A stretch of DNA of 64,000 bases, from NCBI GenBank assembly GCA_964576115.1, contig CAZNUA010000008.1, positions 30,141 through 94,140 of the forward strand, given 5' to 3'. The position numbers and the translations under genes were made by a program. Position 1 is the stretch's first letter, and every line of letters starts with the position of its first letter. Below the pieces are notes generated by a model, which worked only from the letters and a program-made list of their open reading frames with translations, ran no database searches and was not told the DNA's origin. Below, piece after piece: positions 17,516 through 26,481 of this stretch. The DNA is from CAYSYY01 sp964576115 [NCBI: uncultured Gemmatimonadota bacterium]. Lineage in GTDB: Bacteria > Blakebacterota > Blakebacteria > Blakebacterales.

Positions 17516-20146
17516 ATGAACCTCCTCCCCGTTTCCGTGCGCACCCGACACGTCTCCGGCACCCTGGTGGTGCTGCTTCTGGCCCTGGTCCTCTCCCCAC
17601 CCCTGCAGCTCGAGGCGCAGACTCTGATCACTCCCGAGGAGCACCTCGGTTTCCCGGTCGGCACCGACAACGAGCTGGCCCACTGGGACGAGATCCTGGC
17701 CTACCTGCACCTGGCCGATGCGGCCACCGACCGCATCACGGTCGACATTCTGGGCCAGAGCACCCTGGGACGCGATCTTCCCCTGGTCATCGTGACCAGC
17801 GAGGCGAACATGGCCGATCTGGATCGGATCAGAACGATCAATCAGCGGCTCTACGATCCCGACTCGATCACGACCGAAGCCGAAGCACAGCGGCTCATCG
17901 CCGAGGGCAAGGTCGTTGTCGCGGTCACCCTGGCCATCCACGCTTCCGAGATCGGTTCGACCCAGATGGTGCTCGACGCCGTCTACCGGCTGGCCACCGA
18001 AGAGAGCCCCTACATCCGGAACATTCTCGACAATGTCGTCCTCCTGCTCTTCCCCTGCCTGAATCCCGACGGTCAGGCGATGGAGGTGGAGTGGTTCGAT
18101 CAGACGTTCGGAACCGAGTATGAAGGCGCCCGCCTGCCTACCCTCTACCATCACTATGTCGGGCACGACACCAACCGCGACGCGTACATGTTCAGTCAGG
18201 TCGAGACCCGCCTGCTCGGTCGCGTGCTGTACCATGAATGGTTCCCCGAGGTCTGGCTCGACGAGCACCAGATGGGTAACCGCGGGGCCCGCATCTTCAT
18301 CATGCCGGCCGACGGCCCCCCAAACCCGAACGTCGATCCCTGGATCTACCGCACCGCCGGCCTGCTCGGCTTCGCCCAGGCTCTGGCTCTCGACGAGGCG
18401 GGCAAGCCCGGTGCGGTGTACGGGCAGACCTATACCTACTGGTGGCAGGGTGCCATGGGGTGGACCGGCTGGTGGCACAACATGGCCGGCATGCTCAGCG
18501 AACTGGCCAGTGTGAACAACCTGGCCTCGCCGGTCGAGACACCGGTCGGCGAACTGCAGCTCCAGCCCGGCGGGGAGCGCGGCGGTGGAGGCGGATATGC
18601 GCGCACTGCCGGTGGATCTCCGCCCCGCGACCGCTATCCGCGGGTCAATTACCTGGTGCCGTGGCAGGGCGGCCGCTGGACTCTGCGCGACATCGTCGAT
18701 TACGAGCTCATCATCACCTTCGCCCTGCTCGATGCCTGCGCCGACATGCGCGAGAATCTCCTCTCGGGAATCCGGGAGGTGAACCGGCGCACGGTCGAGA
18801 AGGGCCGGGCCGGCAACCCGTGGGCGATCCTGGTTCCCGCCGATCAGCACGACGAGCCCACGGTGGCTAAATTCATCTCGATCCTGCGCATGGGCGGGAT
18901 CGAGATCGAACGGGCCACCGCCCCCTTTACGGCCGGCGGTGAAGCATACCCGGAGGGCACCTATGTCATTCCGATGGCGCAGGTCTTCCGCAATTACGCC
19001 AAGGACCTGCTCGAACCGCAGGTCTACCCCTCGACCGACGCCCCCTACGACGTCGCGGGCTGGAGCCTGGGGATGCAGATGGGGATCGAGACAATCTTCG
19101 TGGATGATGCCTTTACCTATGAGGGTGAGGCGATCGGCGACGCCCCACCCCTTTCCTGGGGCCTTTTCGGCGAGGGGAACACCTTCCTGCTCGACGCCCG
19201 GGCCAACGACAGCTTCACCGCCGCCCTGCGTCTGCTGCGGGCCGGGCACACGGTCGGTCGGCTGACCGAGCCGGTCGCGGCGGCCGGCTCTGAACTGCCG
19301 GCCGGCACTTTCGTGGTCAGCGGCTCCCGGGCCAGGGCCGACGTCGAAGCCGCTGCCCGCGACCTGGGTCTCGCGGTGCACGCCGTGGGCCGGACGCGGG
19401 CCGGGGTGCGACTCGATCGGGCTCCGCGGGTGGCGCTCTACCAGGCCTGGGGGGGCAACATGGAAGAGGGATGGACCCGCTACGTGCTGGACACCTTTGA
19501 CTTCGAACCGATCACCATCCACCCCGCCGACATCCGGGACCGGACCGATCTGCGCTCATCGTATGATGCCATCATCTTCGCCGGCGACCGAGTGCGCACC
19601 GTCCTCTCGGGGCAGACGGGCGACCGAACCCCCGAGGAGTACCGGGGGGGGATCGAGGAATCGGGGATCGAAGCCCTGCGGGAGTTCGTCGACTCCGGCG
19701 GCACCCTTGTCCTGATCGGGGGTGCCACCCAGATCGGCACCGAGTGGTTCGAGGTTCCTTTCGAGAACATGCTGCAGGGCGTGCCGCGCGACAGTTTCTA
19801 CTGCCCCGGCTCGGTCCTCGAGGTTGACGTTGATCCCTCGGTGTCGATGGCCTGGGGCATGCCCGAGCGGGCCTGCGTCATGTTTGCCAGCGATCAGGTC
19901 TTCGCACCCGCCGGAGGGGTGGATCCCGAAGCCATGCAGGTCGCCGCCCGTTTCGGGGACGAGGATCCCCTGCGCTCGGGCTGGCTGCGCGGGCCCGGGT
20001 ACCTGGCCGGCGGGATCGGGGCGGTCACCTGGTCATACGGTGACGGCCGGATCGTGCTGCTGCCCCTGCGCGTACAGCGCCGCTCGCAGACCCACGGCAC
20101 TTTCAAACTGCTCTTCAATCCGCTTCTGAACAGCGTCAAGAGATGA
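17516..20146 (+). CDS. Secreted M14-family zinc carboxypeptidase-like protein
   Basis: 876 residues with a signal peptide (hydrophobic 15-30, cleavage near LEAQ). The zinc motif is H142-A-S-E145, and LDEHQMG farther on offers the third ligand, in M14 order. NPDGQAMEVEWF lies between them. The residues after ~380 include a glycine-rich linker and a long C-terminal region with a glutamine-amidotransferase-like look (SSYDAIIFAGDRVRTV; REFVDSGGTLVLIGGAT). AGGAG precedes the ATG. It probably shares a transcript with the propeller-protein gene 40 bases downstream. Large M14 proteins of this layout are common in Gemmatimonadota-like genomes, where they are presumed to scavenge peptides. Confidence 0.85.
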   Translation: MNLLPVSVRTRHVSGTLVVLLLALVLSPPLQLEAQTLITPEEHLGFPVGTDNELAHWDEILAYLHLADAATDRITVDILGQSTLGRDLPLVIVTSEANMADLDRIRTINQRLYDPDSITTEAEAQRLIAEGKVVVAVTLAIHASEIGSTQMVLDAVYRLATEESPYIRNILDNVVLLLFPCLNPDGQAMEVEWFDQTFGTEYEGARLPTLYHHYVGHDTNRDAYMFSQVETRLLGRVLYHEWFPEVWLDEHQMGNRGARIFIMPADGPPNPNVDPWIYRTAGLLGFAQALALDEAGKPGAVYGQTYTYWWQGAMGWTGWWHNMAGMLSELASVNNLASPVETPVGELQLQPGGERGGGGGYARTAGGSPPRDRYPRVNYLVPWQGGRWTLRDIVDYELIITFALLDACADMRENLLSGIREVNRRTVEKGRAGNPWAILVPADQHDEPTVAKFISILRMGGIEIERATAPFTAGGEAYPEGTYVIPMAQVFRNYAKDLLEPQVYPSTDAPYDVAGWSLGMQMGIETIFVDDAFTYEGEAIGDAPPLSWGLFGEGNTFLLDARANDSFTAALRLLRAGHTVGRLTEPVAAAGSELPAGTFVVSGSRARADVEAAARDLGLAVHAVGRTRAGVRLDRAPRVALYQAWGGNMEEGWTRYVLDTFDFEPITIHPADIRDRTDLRSSYDAIIFAGDRVRTVLSGQTGDRTPEEYRGGIEESGIEALREFVDSGGTLVLIGGATQIGTEWFEVPFENMLQGVPRDSFYCPGSVLEVDVDPSVSMAWGMPERACVMFASDQVFAPAGGVDPEAMQVAARFGDEDPLRSGWLRGPGYLAGGIGAVTWSYGDGRIVLLPLRVQRRSQTHGTFKLLFNPLLNSVKR

Positions 20147-20186
20147 GCCCGGGAGCCCGAACCGGGACACGTCCAAAGGAGTATCG

Positions 20187-23060
20187 ATGATGACAATCCG
20201 CAGATGGTTCCAGACCGGCCTGGCGGCCGGACTCTGCCTGCTCGTCACGGCCGGCGGCGCCGGAGCCCAGGTCGGAGCCGAGCACTTGATCCGGGACCTT
20301 GCCTGGCGCAACATCGGCCCGGCCAACATGTCGGGCCGGGTCACAGACATCGAGGCCCTCGATGACGATTACCGGTTCGTGATCGTCGCCTCAGCCTCGG
20401 GAGGAGTGTGGAAGTCGGTCAACGCCGGCACGACCTGGGAGCCGATCTTCGACGACTACGGAGCCGCGTCGATCGGCTCGGTGGCCATCTTCCAGCCCGA
20501 TCCCGATCTCATCTGGGTCGGCACCGGAGAGCCGAACAACCGCAACAGCGTCGCCTGGGGGAACGGGATCTACAAGTCCACCGACGGCGGCGAGACCTTC
20601 ACCCACATGGGTCTTGAGGACACCCACCAGATCTCGCACGTGCTGACCCACCCCACCGATCCCGACATCGTTTACGTGGGCGCGATCGGGCATCTGTGGG
20701 GCTACAGCGGTGATCGGGGGGTGTTCAAGACCACCGACGGGGGCCGGAACTGGGAGCGGATCTTCTACAAGGGGCCCGAGACCGGGTGCAGTGCCCTGGT
20801 CATGGACCCGCGCGAGCCCGAAACCCTGTATGCCGGCATGTACCAGCGGCTGCGCCGGCCGTGGCGGTTCGACAGCGGCGGCCCCGACGGGGGGATCTTC
20901 AAGACCACCGACGGAGGGAACACCTGGCGCGAGCTCACCAACGGCCTGCCCCCCGGCGACACCGGTAAGATCGGGCTGGCCATCTCCCGTTCGAATCCCG
21001 ATGTGCTGGCCGCCTGCGTGGAGGCCGAACAGATCGAGCGGGATGCCGAACTCGATCCCGCCGATCCGAAATCGGGCATCTACCGCTCCGAGGACGCCGG
21101 CGAGAGCTGGAGCTATGTGAACTCCTACAACAACCGCCCCTTCTACTACAGCCATATCTTCATCAATCCGCAGATCGATGACCGGGTCTACCTCGTCATG
21201 GGCAGTTTCCGGTACTCGGAGGACGGCGGCAGCACCCTGCAGCGCATGGGGGGCGGGATCCACGGCGACTATCACGCCATGTGGTGCGACCCGCACAACC
21301 CCGACCGGTTCTACATCGGTAACGACGGCGGGGTGGCCCTGACCCACGACCACTCCGACTCGTATATCTTCTTCGACAACCTGACCCTGGCCCAGTTCTA
21401 CGCCGTCGGGGCCGACATGCGCGACCCCTACTACGTCTACGGCGGTCTGCAGGACAACGGCACCTGGGGCGGTCCCAGCCGCAGCCGCGATTCGCGCGGC
21501 ATCCTGACCGATGACTGGGCCTCGATCGGCGGCGGGGACGGTTTCCACGTCCAGGTCGATCCCGACGACTGGCGCAGCGTCTGGCTCGAGAGCCAGGGGG
21601 GGTCGATCCGGCGGATCAACGTCGAGACCCGGCAGAGCTTCGGCGTCCGGCCGGGCGAGGGGAACATTCTGAACTGGGATGAGTACGTCACCGACGAGAT
21701 CGTGGCCGCCAACGAGGCCTCCGGGTGGCGCGGCCCCTTCCGCTTCAACTGGTCGGCCCCGATCGTGATGAGCCCGCACAACGGCCACACGGTCTACTTC
21801 GGCGGCAATTACCTCTTCAAGACGGTCGACGAGGGCCGGCACTGGACAATCATCAGTCCCGACCTCTCGACCGCCGATCCGGTGAAGATGGACCGCGACA
21901 CCGGCGGCCTGACCTCCGACGTGACCGGGGCCGAGAATCACTGCACCATCATCACCATCTCGGAATCGCCGCTCACACCGGGGCTGGTCTGGGTCGGCAC
22001 CGACGACGGCAACGTGCAGCTCACCCGCGACGGCGGCACCACCTGGACCAACGTGCGCTCCAACGTGCCCCGGGTTCCCGACGGGCTCTGGGTCAGCCGG
22101 GTCGAGGCCTCCCACCACGATGAGGGCACCTGCTACCTGACCTTCGACGGCCACCGCTCGGACGAGTTCACCCCCTGGGTGTTCAAGACCGACGATTACG
22201 GCCGGACCTGGACCGACATCTCCTCCAACCTCCCCGACGGGCACTGCGTCTACGTCATCAAGGAGGATCTGGAGAATCCCGACCTGCTCTTCCTGGGAAC
22301 CGAGTTCTCCTGCTTCGTCACGCTCACCGGCGGAGCCCGGTGGCACCGGCTCATGAACGGCCTGCCCACAGTGGCGGTCCACGATCTGCTCATCCATCCC
22401 CGCGACCGGGATCTGATCGCCGGCACGCACGGCCGGGGCATCTGGATCCTCGACGACATCACCGCCCTGGAGCAGTACAGCGCCGAGATCGCCGAGACCG
22501 GGGCGGCCCTGTTCGAAATCCGGCCCGTGACCGACTGGCTCACGGTGAGCCGGGGCGGCTCGCGCGGCAGCTTCTACTTCTCGGGCGAGAATCCCCCCGA
22601 CGGGGCCCTGATCCACTTCTACCTCGAGACCCCGGGGACGGTCATCCTGACGGTGAGCGACGTGAGCGGCGAACTGGTCTACAGCGAGAACATCGAAGCC
22701 GAAGCGGGTCTGACGCGCTGGATCTGGGATCTGAGGTTCGATCCCACCGCCGAGGCTCTGCGAGAGGCGATTGCCGATCTGCGCGAAACCATCGGCTGGG
22801 TTCGCGAGAGCGGCGAACTCAACCGCAGTCAGTTGCGCGAACTTGATCAGATCGAGGCCGAACTCGGGGGCGAAGTGACCCTGGTCCGTTTCAATGAACT
22901 CATGGGTCAGGTCTCCTCCGCCATGGGGTACCGCGGTCGCGGTCCGCGCCGGCCGCTGGCCGAGCCGGGGACCTACCGGGTCACGCTGACCGTCAACGGC
23001 CAGGAATACACCCGGACCGTCACGGTCCGGGCCGATCCGCTGCTCGATCCGGAGCGCTGA
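20187..23060 (+). CDS. Secreted BNR/VPS10-type beta-propeller protein
   Basis: 957 residues with a signal peptide (cleavage near AGAQ). Asp-box blades recur: GGVWKSVNAGTTWEPIF, GIYKSTDGGETFTHMG, GVFKTTDGGRNWERIF, GIFKTTDGGNTWREL, GIYRSEDAGESWSYV, VQLTRDGGTTWTNV. This is the sortilin/VPS10, sialidase-like fold. C-terminal residues ~790-957 form a separate beta-rich part, with an immunoglobulin-like end (EPGTYRVTLTVNGQEYTRTVTV). No glycosidase active site was recognised, so a binding or scaffold role is as likely as hydrolysis. AGGAG precedes the first ATG; a second ATG follows directly. Confidence 0.87.
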   Translation: MMTIRRWFQTGLAAGLCLLVTAGGAGAQVGAEHLIRDLAWRNIGPANMSGRVTDIEALDDDYRFVIVASASGGVWKSVNAGTTWEPIFDDYGAASIGSVAIFQPDPDLIWVGTGEPNNRNSVAWGNGIYKSTDGGETFTHMGLEDTHQISHVLTHPTDPDIVYVGAIGHLWGYSGDRGVFKTTDGGRNWERIFYKGPETGCSALVMDPREPETLYAGMYQRLRRPWRFDSGGPDGGIFKTTDGGNTWRELTNGLPPGDTGKIGLAISRSNPDVLAACVEAEQIERDAELDPADPKSGIYRSEDAGESWSYVNSYNNRPFYYSHIFINPQIDDRVYLVMGSFRYSEDGGSTLQRMGGGIHGDYHAMWCDPHNPDRFYIGNDGGVALTHDHSDSYIFFDNLTLAQFYAVGADMRDPYYVYGGLQDNGTWGGPSRSRDSRGILTDDWASIGGGDGFHVQVDPDDWRSVWLESQGGSIRRINVETRQSFGVRPGEGNILNWDEYVTDEIVAANEASGWRGPFRFNWSAPIVMSPHNGHTVYFGGNYLFKTVDEGRHWTIISPDLSTADPVKMDRDTGGLTSDVTGAENHCTIITISESPLTPGLVWVGTDDGNVQLTRDGGTTWTNVRSNVPRVPDGLWVSRVEASHHDEGTCYLTFDGHRSDEFTPWVFKTDDYGRTWTDISSNLPDGHCVYVIKEDLENPDLLFLGTEFSCFVTLTGGARWHRLMNGLPTVAVHDLLIHPRDRDLIAGTHGRGIWILDDITALEQYSAEIAETGAALFEIRPVTDWLTVSRGGSRGSFYFSGENPPDGALIHFYLETPGTVILTVSDVSGELVYSENIEAEAGLTRWIWDLRFDPTAEALREAIADLRETIGWVRESGELNRSQLRELDQIEAELGGEVTLVRFNELMGQVSSAMGYRGRGPRRPLAEPGTYRVTLTVNGQEYTRTVTVRADPLLDPER

Positions 23061-23134
23061 TCGGTTCCGGGCTGAGACCCCGGGCAGCAGGGTTACCGGG
23101 TACAGGATACCCGGGACAGAATTCTGCCGGATTG

Positions 23135-23168
23135 AAAGCGGCGGGGCCGAGTACAGCCCCGCCGCTTT
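23135..23168. terminator. Strong hairpin terminator between convergent genes
   Basis: Perfect 13-bp inverted repeat: AAAGCGGCGGGGC (23135-23147), an 8-base loop, then GCCCCGCCGCTTT (23156-23168). The T's on the right arm continue into AT-rich DNA, so it can end transcripts of the propeller gene. The A's on the left arm give the mirror structure for the other strand. Confidence 0.75.
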
Positions 23169-23170
23169 AT

Positions 23171-23377
23171 CAACCTTATATACATATTATGCGTCTTTAA
23201 AACATCTATATAACACATAATCAACTATATATGTCGATTTATACTCCCTTGACTCTCCTATATTCCACAATAATATTCATTCATATGTTAATGAGTATAA
23301 ATGATTATCATACATATATTACATAAGAATATAATTCTCATTACGTCTTATTATGCTTTATTTAATTCATAAGATGC
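23171..23377. other. AT-rich intergenic island
   Basis: About 210 bases with roughly 24% G+C by hand count, in clearly GC-rich surroundings. It begins just after the terminator hairpin and ends exactly at the AlkD-like stop codon. It holds many TATA, ATAT and TTATTA runs and no ribosome site. One 31-codon open frame (23231-23326) exists on the plus strand but has no support. Confidence 0.8.
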
Positions 23378-24079
23378 TTATTCCGTTGTCCTCGCTCGTA
23401 CTTTGTCGCTGGTGATCTCCTTCAGAACATCGTTGGCGACCCAGCGCGAGGCCGCCGAGTCGATGGCGGCGATCCGTTCGGCCGAGCGGATGGCCTCGGC
23501 GTTCAGGAAGAGGTTCCGCTTGCCGATCTGGCGCAGAGCCCAGCTCACGGCCTTCTTGACATAGTTGCGTCCGTCATCGCTCTCGTGCTCGAGGCGGGGC
23601 AGAAACGCGAGGAAACGTTCGTCGGGGGCATCCTTGTCGTGCCAGGCCAGACAGGCCATCAGCGCGAACCCCGCTCGTTTCTCGAATTCCCGCTTCCGGC
23701 CGCTCCACTCCCGGGCCTTCTCCCAGGCATGGGGGGTGCGGTCGAAGAGGTTCTGGCAGACCTGGTCGCACACATCCCAGGAATCGAAGTCTTCGATCCA
23801 GGCATCCATCTGCCCGGGGGTGACCTTCTCCGGCTCCCCGACCAGGGCGGCCAGGATCCGTGCTTCGTGCAGGCCGGTATCCCAGAGGGCGAGCGAAAGC
23901 TCCTGGTCCGGCCCGTATTCCTCTCCCAACCGGCGCAGCACCGGCATGGAGATCCCCAGGGTGTTCTCCGAATTGATCCCGAAGCTGGCCATCCCGTCGA
24001 CTTTCCCCGGATCGGCCAGGGCCTTCAGGCGTTCGACAACCTCCGCGACCAGCAGCGTTTTTGTTCTGTCGGTGCTCAC
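23378..24079 (-). CDS. AlkD-like DNA alkylation repair protein (HEAT-like repeats)
   Basis: 233 residues. A GTG at 24079 overlaps the stop of the upstream peptidase as GTGA, which sets the start and implies translational coupling. The sequence has the ALK/HEAT-repeat signature of AlkD glycosylases: GISMPVLRRL, FDSWDVCDQVC (aromatic and acidic residues of the DNA-binding cleft), KRAGFALMACLAWHDK, and NYVKKAVSWALRQIGKRN. AlkD enzymes excise bulky or cationic alkylated purines without base flipping. It ends at the AT-rich island. Confidence 0.85.
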   Translation of the reverse strand: MSTDRTKTLLVAEVVERLKALADPGKVDGMASFGINSENTLGISMPVLRRLGEEYGPDQELSLALWDTGLHEARILAALVGEPEKVTPGQMDAWIEDFDSWDVCDQVCQNLFDRTPHAWEKAREWSGRKREFEKRAGFALMACLAWHDKDAPDERFLAFLPRLEHESDDGRNYVKKAVSWALRQIGKRNLFLNAEAIRSAERIAAIDSAASRWVANDVLKEITSDKVRARTTE

Positions 24080-25590
24080 CGCCGGCCCCGGAAATCGAGC
24101 TCGTCCTCGTCGGCCATGTCCATGACCGCCATGAATATCAGCTGAGCCAGATCCTCCATGATCTCGGGCGTAATGGTCTCGATCGCATCCAGGGTGTGAT
24201 GGTAGTACGAAAGCGAGCCCGAAGTCGAAAACGAGAGCGAGGGGACTCCGGCCCACATGAAGCGGGCCGCATCCAGACGCGGCCGGCCCAGATTGGCATT
24301 GGTCGAGGCCCTCATCTGGCGGTGGACGTACGTCTCGTTGGCACGGTCGAGGAAAGCCTGAAAATCGGGGTAGTTCTGCCCCGCCCCGGCGTTGATGCGA
24401 TCGCCGCACCCCACCCCGTCCATATTGATCAGACCCACCGTGCGTTCGAGGGGGAAGATCGGGTGTTCGAGGTAGTACTGCGAACCCACCACGCCCTGCT
24501 CCTCGGCGCCGAAGAGCAGAAAGAGGACCGAACGCTTCGGTTTCACGGCAGAACCGGCCATGGCACGGGCGATCCCCATGGCGACCGCCACCGCCGAGGC
24601 ATTGTCGTTTGCTCCGGGGATCATTTCGTAGCAGTAGCCCAGGTGATCGAGATGGCCGCCGATGATGATCACGTCATTGCGCAGGACCGGATCGGAGCCT
24701 TCGATCAGTCCGATCACATTGGCGCCGATCCCTTCGGGATGATGCTCGGTGGTGTTCCTGATCGTGAAGGTCTTGCCGGTGGCAAAGGAGTGTGGCTCGA
24801 GGGTGTCCCGGATCTGTCCGACGACCTCGCCGTGATCGTACCCTGTCCCGGCAAAGAGATCGGCCAGAACGCGCCGGCTGACCATCGAATAGACGAATCC
24901 CTCGGCATAGGCGTTGTTGGGATTGACGATGTGATAGTCGTAGAGCAGACCCGCCGCGCCGTGGGCCACGGCGTTTTCGAGCTTGTACTGATGAAAGGAA
25001 TAGGACCGCCACGGCATGAAGGTTTCCTCGCCATCCCCCGGCGAGACTGGGGCCTCGGGCTCAAAGGCCACGATCTTGCCTCTGACATCCACCCCGGCAT
25101 AGTCGTCATAGCCCAGTTCTGGAGCCGTTATCCCGTAGCCGACGTAGACGACCTCGGCGGTGACCTCGCCGCTGCCCGAGGTCGAACCGGGGTACCAGTC
25201 CTCTTCGTAGACGTAGTGCTTCTCGATCACATTCTCTCCGGCCGGCAGGTGCAGGTAGAGATCGCAGTCCCTGAAAACAAGGGTATAGGGAATCGGGAAA
25301 GCCTGAAGGTAGGTACCGTTCTCCCCTCCGGGGGCCACTCCCCAGGCCCGGAAGTGGTCGATCACCCAGGCGGCGCATTCGTCGAAGGCCCGGGTTCCGG
25401 TCAGCCGCCCTTCGAAACGCTCCGAGGCCAGGGTGTCCACCCATCCGTAGAGAGTCTGCGAGTCGATCGTGTGCATGGCCTGCAGCAGCTGCTCTTCGGC
25501 GGTGAGCTGAGCCCGCCCTCTCTGTCCGAGCGCGTTCACCGGCAGGAGCAGAACCAGGCCCAGCGCAGCCGTCAACGTCTTGCGTGTCAT
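24076..25590 (-). CDS. Secreted M28-family zinc aminopeptidase
   Basis: 504 residues from the ATG at 25590 (GGGGA upstream), with a signal peptide ending near NALGQ. A PA domain-like insert covers roughly residues 110-270. The M28 metal ligands are all visible in order: GGHLDHLG, PGANDNASA (bridging Asp), FGAEEQGVVG (catalytic Glu plus ligand Glu), NMDGVG and YHHTLDAIET. It should release N-terminal amino acids outside the cytoplasm. It is transcribed with the AlkD-like gene, an unexpected functional pairing. Confidence 0.9.
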   Translation of the reverse strand: MTRKTLTAALGLVLLLPVNALGQRGRAQLTAEEQLLQAMHTIDSQTLYGWVDTLASERFEGRLTGTRAFDECAAWVIDHFRAWGVAPGGENGTYLQAFPIPYTLVFRDCDLYLHLPAGENVIEKHYVYEEDWYPGSTSGSGEVTAEVVYVGYGITAPELGYDDYAGVDVRGKIVAFEPEAPVSPGDGEETFMPWRSYSFHQYKLENAVAHGAAGLLYDYHIVNPNNAYAEGFVYSMVSRRVLADLFAGTGYDHGEVVGQIRDTLEPHSFATGKTFTIRNTTEHHPEGIGANVIGLIEGSDPVLRNDVIIIGGHLDHLGYCYEMIPGANDNASAVAVAMGIARAMAGSAVKPKRSVLFLLFGAEEQGVVGSQYYLEHPIFPLERTVGLINMDGVGCGDRINAGAGQNYPDFQAFLDRANETYVHRQMRASTNANLGRPRLDAARFMWAGVPSLSFSTSGSLSYYHHTLDAIETITPEIMEDLAQLIFMAVMDMADEDELDFRGRR

Positions 25591-25737
25591 CGTATTCCCC
25601 TCACTTCGACTTTCTGGTGTCCTCACGGAGTGTAGCCCTGCCGCCCGGGTCTGTCATCGGGTGATTAGGCCGGATACTGAGTGAATATGCCTGACCTCGT
25701 GGAGGGGGGAAAGCCTCGGCCGGATAAACGAATAAAC

Positions 25738-25769
25738 TTGATACGTTTAATCGTATGTTCTAGTATCAA
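25738..25769 (+). promoter_or_regulatory. Promoter with overlapping operator for the TetR-RND operon
   Basis: TTGATA (25738-25743) and TAGTAT (25761-25766) are separated by 17 bases, a good sigma70-like pair. The same bases form an inverted repeat TTGATAC / GTATCAA (25738-25744 and 25763-25769), with an inner pair ATACG / CGTAT (25741-25745 and 25752-25756). A TetR dimer binding here would cover the promoter, so autorepression is likely. Confidence 0.6.
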
Positions 25770-25845
25770 TACCGAGAGCGGAACCGACGGTCAAAGCCGA
25801 TCCGGACGGGAATCCGCACTGGACAAGCACAGAGGATTGATACCG

Positions 25846-26481
25846 ATGCCGGACGAACCGGACGGAAAGACCGAATCCAGACCCGAGCGCGATCCGCGGC
25901 AGGAGCGGCTCTTTACCGCCGCCACCCCGCTCTTCGAACGGTACGGGTACCGCAAGACAACCATCCAGGAGATCTGCCGCTCGGCGGGTATGAGCAAGCG
26001 GACCTTCTACGAGCTTTTCAGCGACAAGGCCGACCTCTTCATCCAGCTGATGGAAAGTGTGATGAACCGGGAAGCCGAGCGATGGGAAGCCGAACTGCCC
26101 GCCGATCTCGATCCCCTCGGCCGCCTGCACGCCCTGATCGACCTCTACGATCGCATCATCCGGGAACACCCCTCGATGATGGCGATCCTGGAAGACATCG
26201 ACATGATGAAGCGGTTTTCCGAGCGGATGGAACAGGTCCGTTTCGTGCAGATGGGCGGAACCCTGCACCAGATTCTCAACGATGGTGTCGCGACCGGCCA
26301 GTTCCGCTCGATGGAGACCGGAATCGCCGTCTGGCTCATCTTCACCCTGCTCGACACCGTCTACATGCTCTTCCCCACCCTCATGGGAATTCCCGGTGCG
26401 CTCGAAAACCCCGTCCTGGCTGAAGAAACTCGCCGTTTCATCGTCCACAGCCTGGGAGTGAGCGAGGAGACAATCCGATGA
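25846..26481 (+). CDS. TetR/AcrR-family transcriptional regulator
   Basis: 211 residues from the ATG at 25846 (AGAGG upstream). The open frame runs earlier, but that part is promoter. The N-terminal TetR helix-turn-helix is ERLFTAATPLFERYGYRKTTIQEICRSAGMSKRTFYELFSDKADLF in effect (residues ~20-65), with the usual TT-x2-IC-x2-AG-x3-TFY pattern. The ligand domain is all-helical with methionine-rich helices (SMMAILEDIDMMKRF), suggesting a hydrophobic effector. Its stop overlaps the exporter start as ATGA, so it almost certainly controls that gene. Confidence 0.92.
   Translation: MPDEPDGKTESRPERDPRQERLFTAATPLFERYGYRKTTIQEICRSAGMSKRTFYELFSDKADLFIQLMESVMNREAERWEAELPADLDPLGRLHALIDLYDRIIREHPSMMAILEDIDMMKRFSERMEQVRFVQMGGTLHQILNDGVATGQFRSMETGIAVWLIFTLLDTVYMLFPTLMGIPGALENPVLAEETRRFIVHSLGVSEETIR

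Noticed and set aside
16697-19522. 941-codon minus-strand frame
   Set aside because: Shadow of the M14 gene and DUF1847 gene in another frame; no recognisable motif.
20391-22616. 741-codon minus-strand frame
   Set aside because: Opposite the propeller gene, whose Asp-box repeats are clear; composition is typical antisense.
23231-23326. 31-codon frame in the AT-rich island
   Set aside because: No ribosome site and expected by chance in AT-rich DNA; stop codons are frequent in all other frames.
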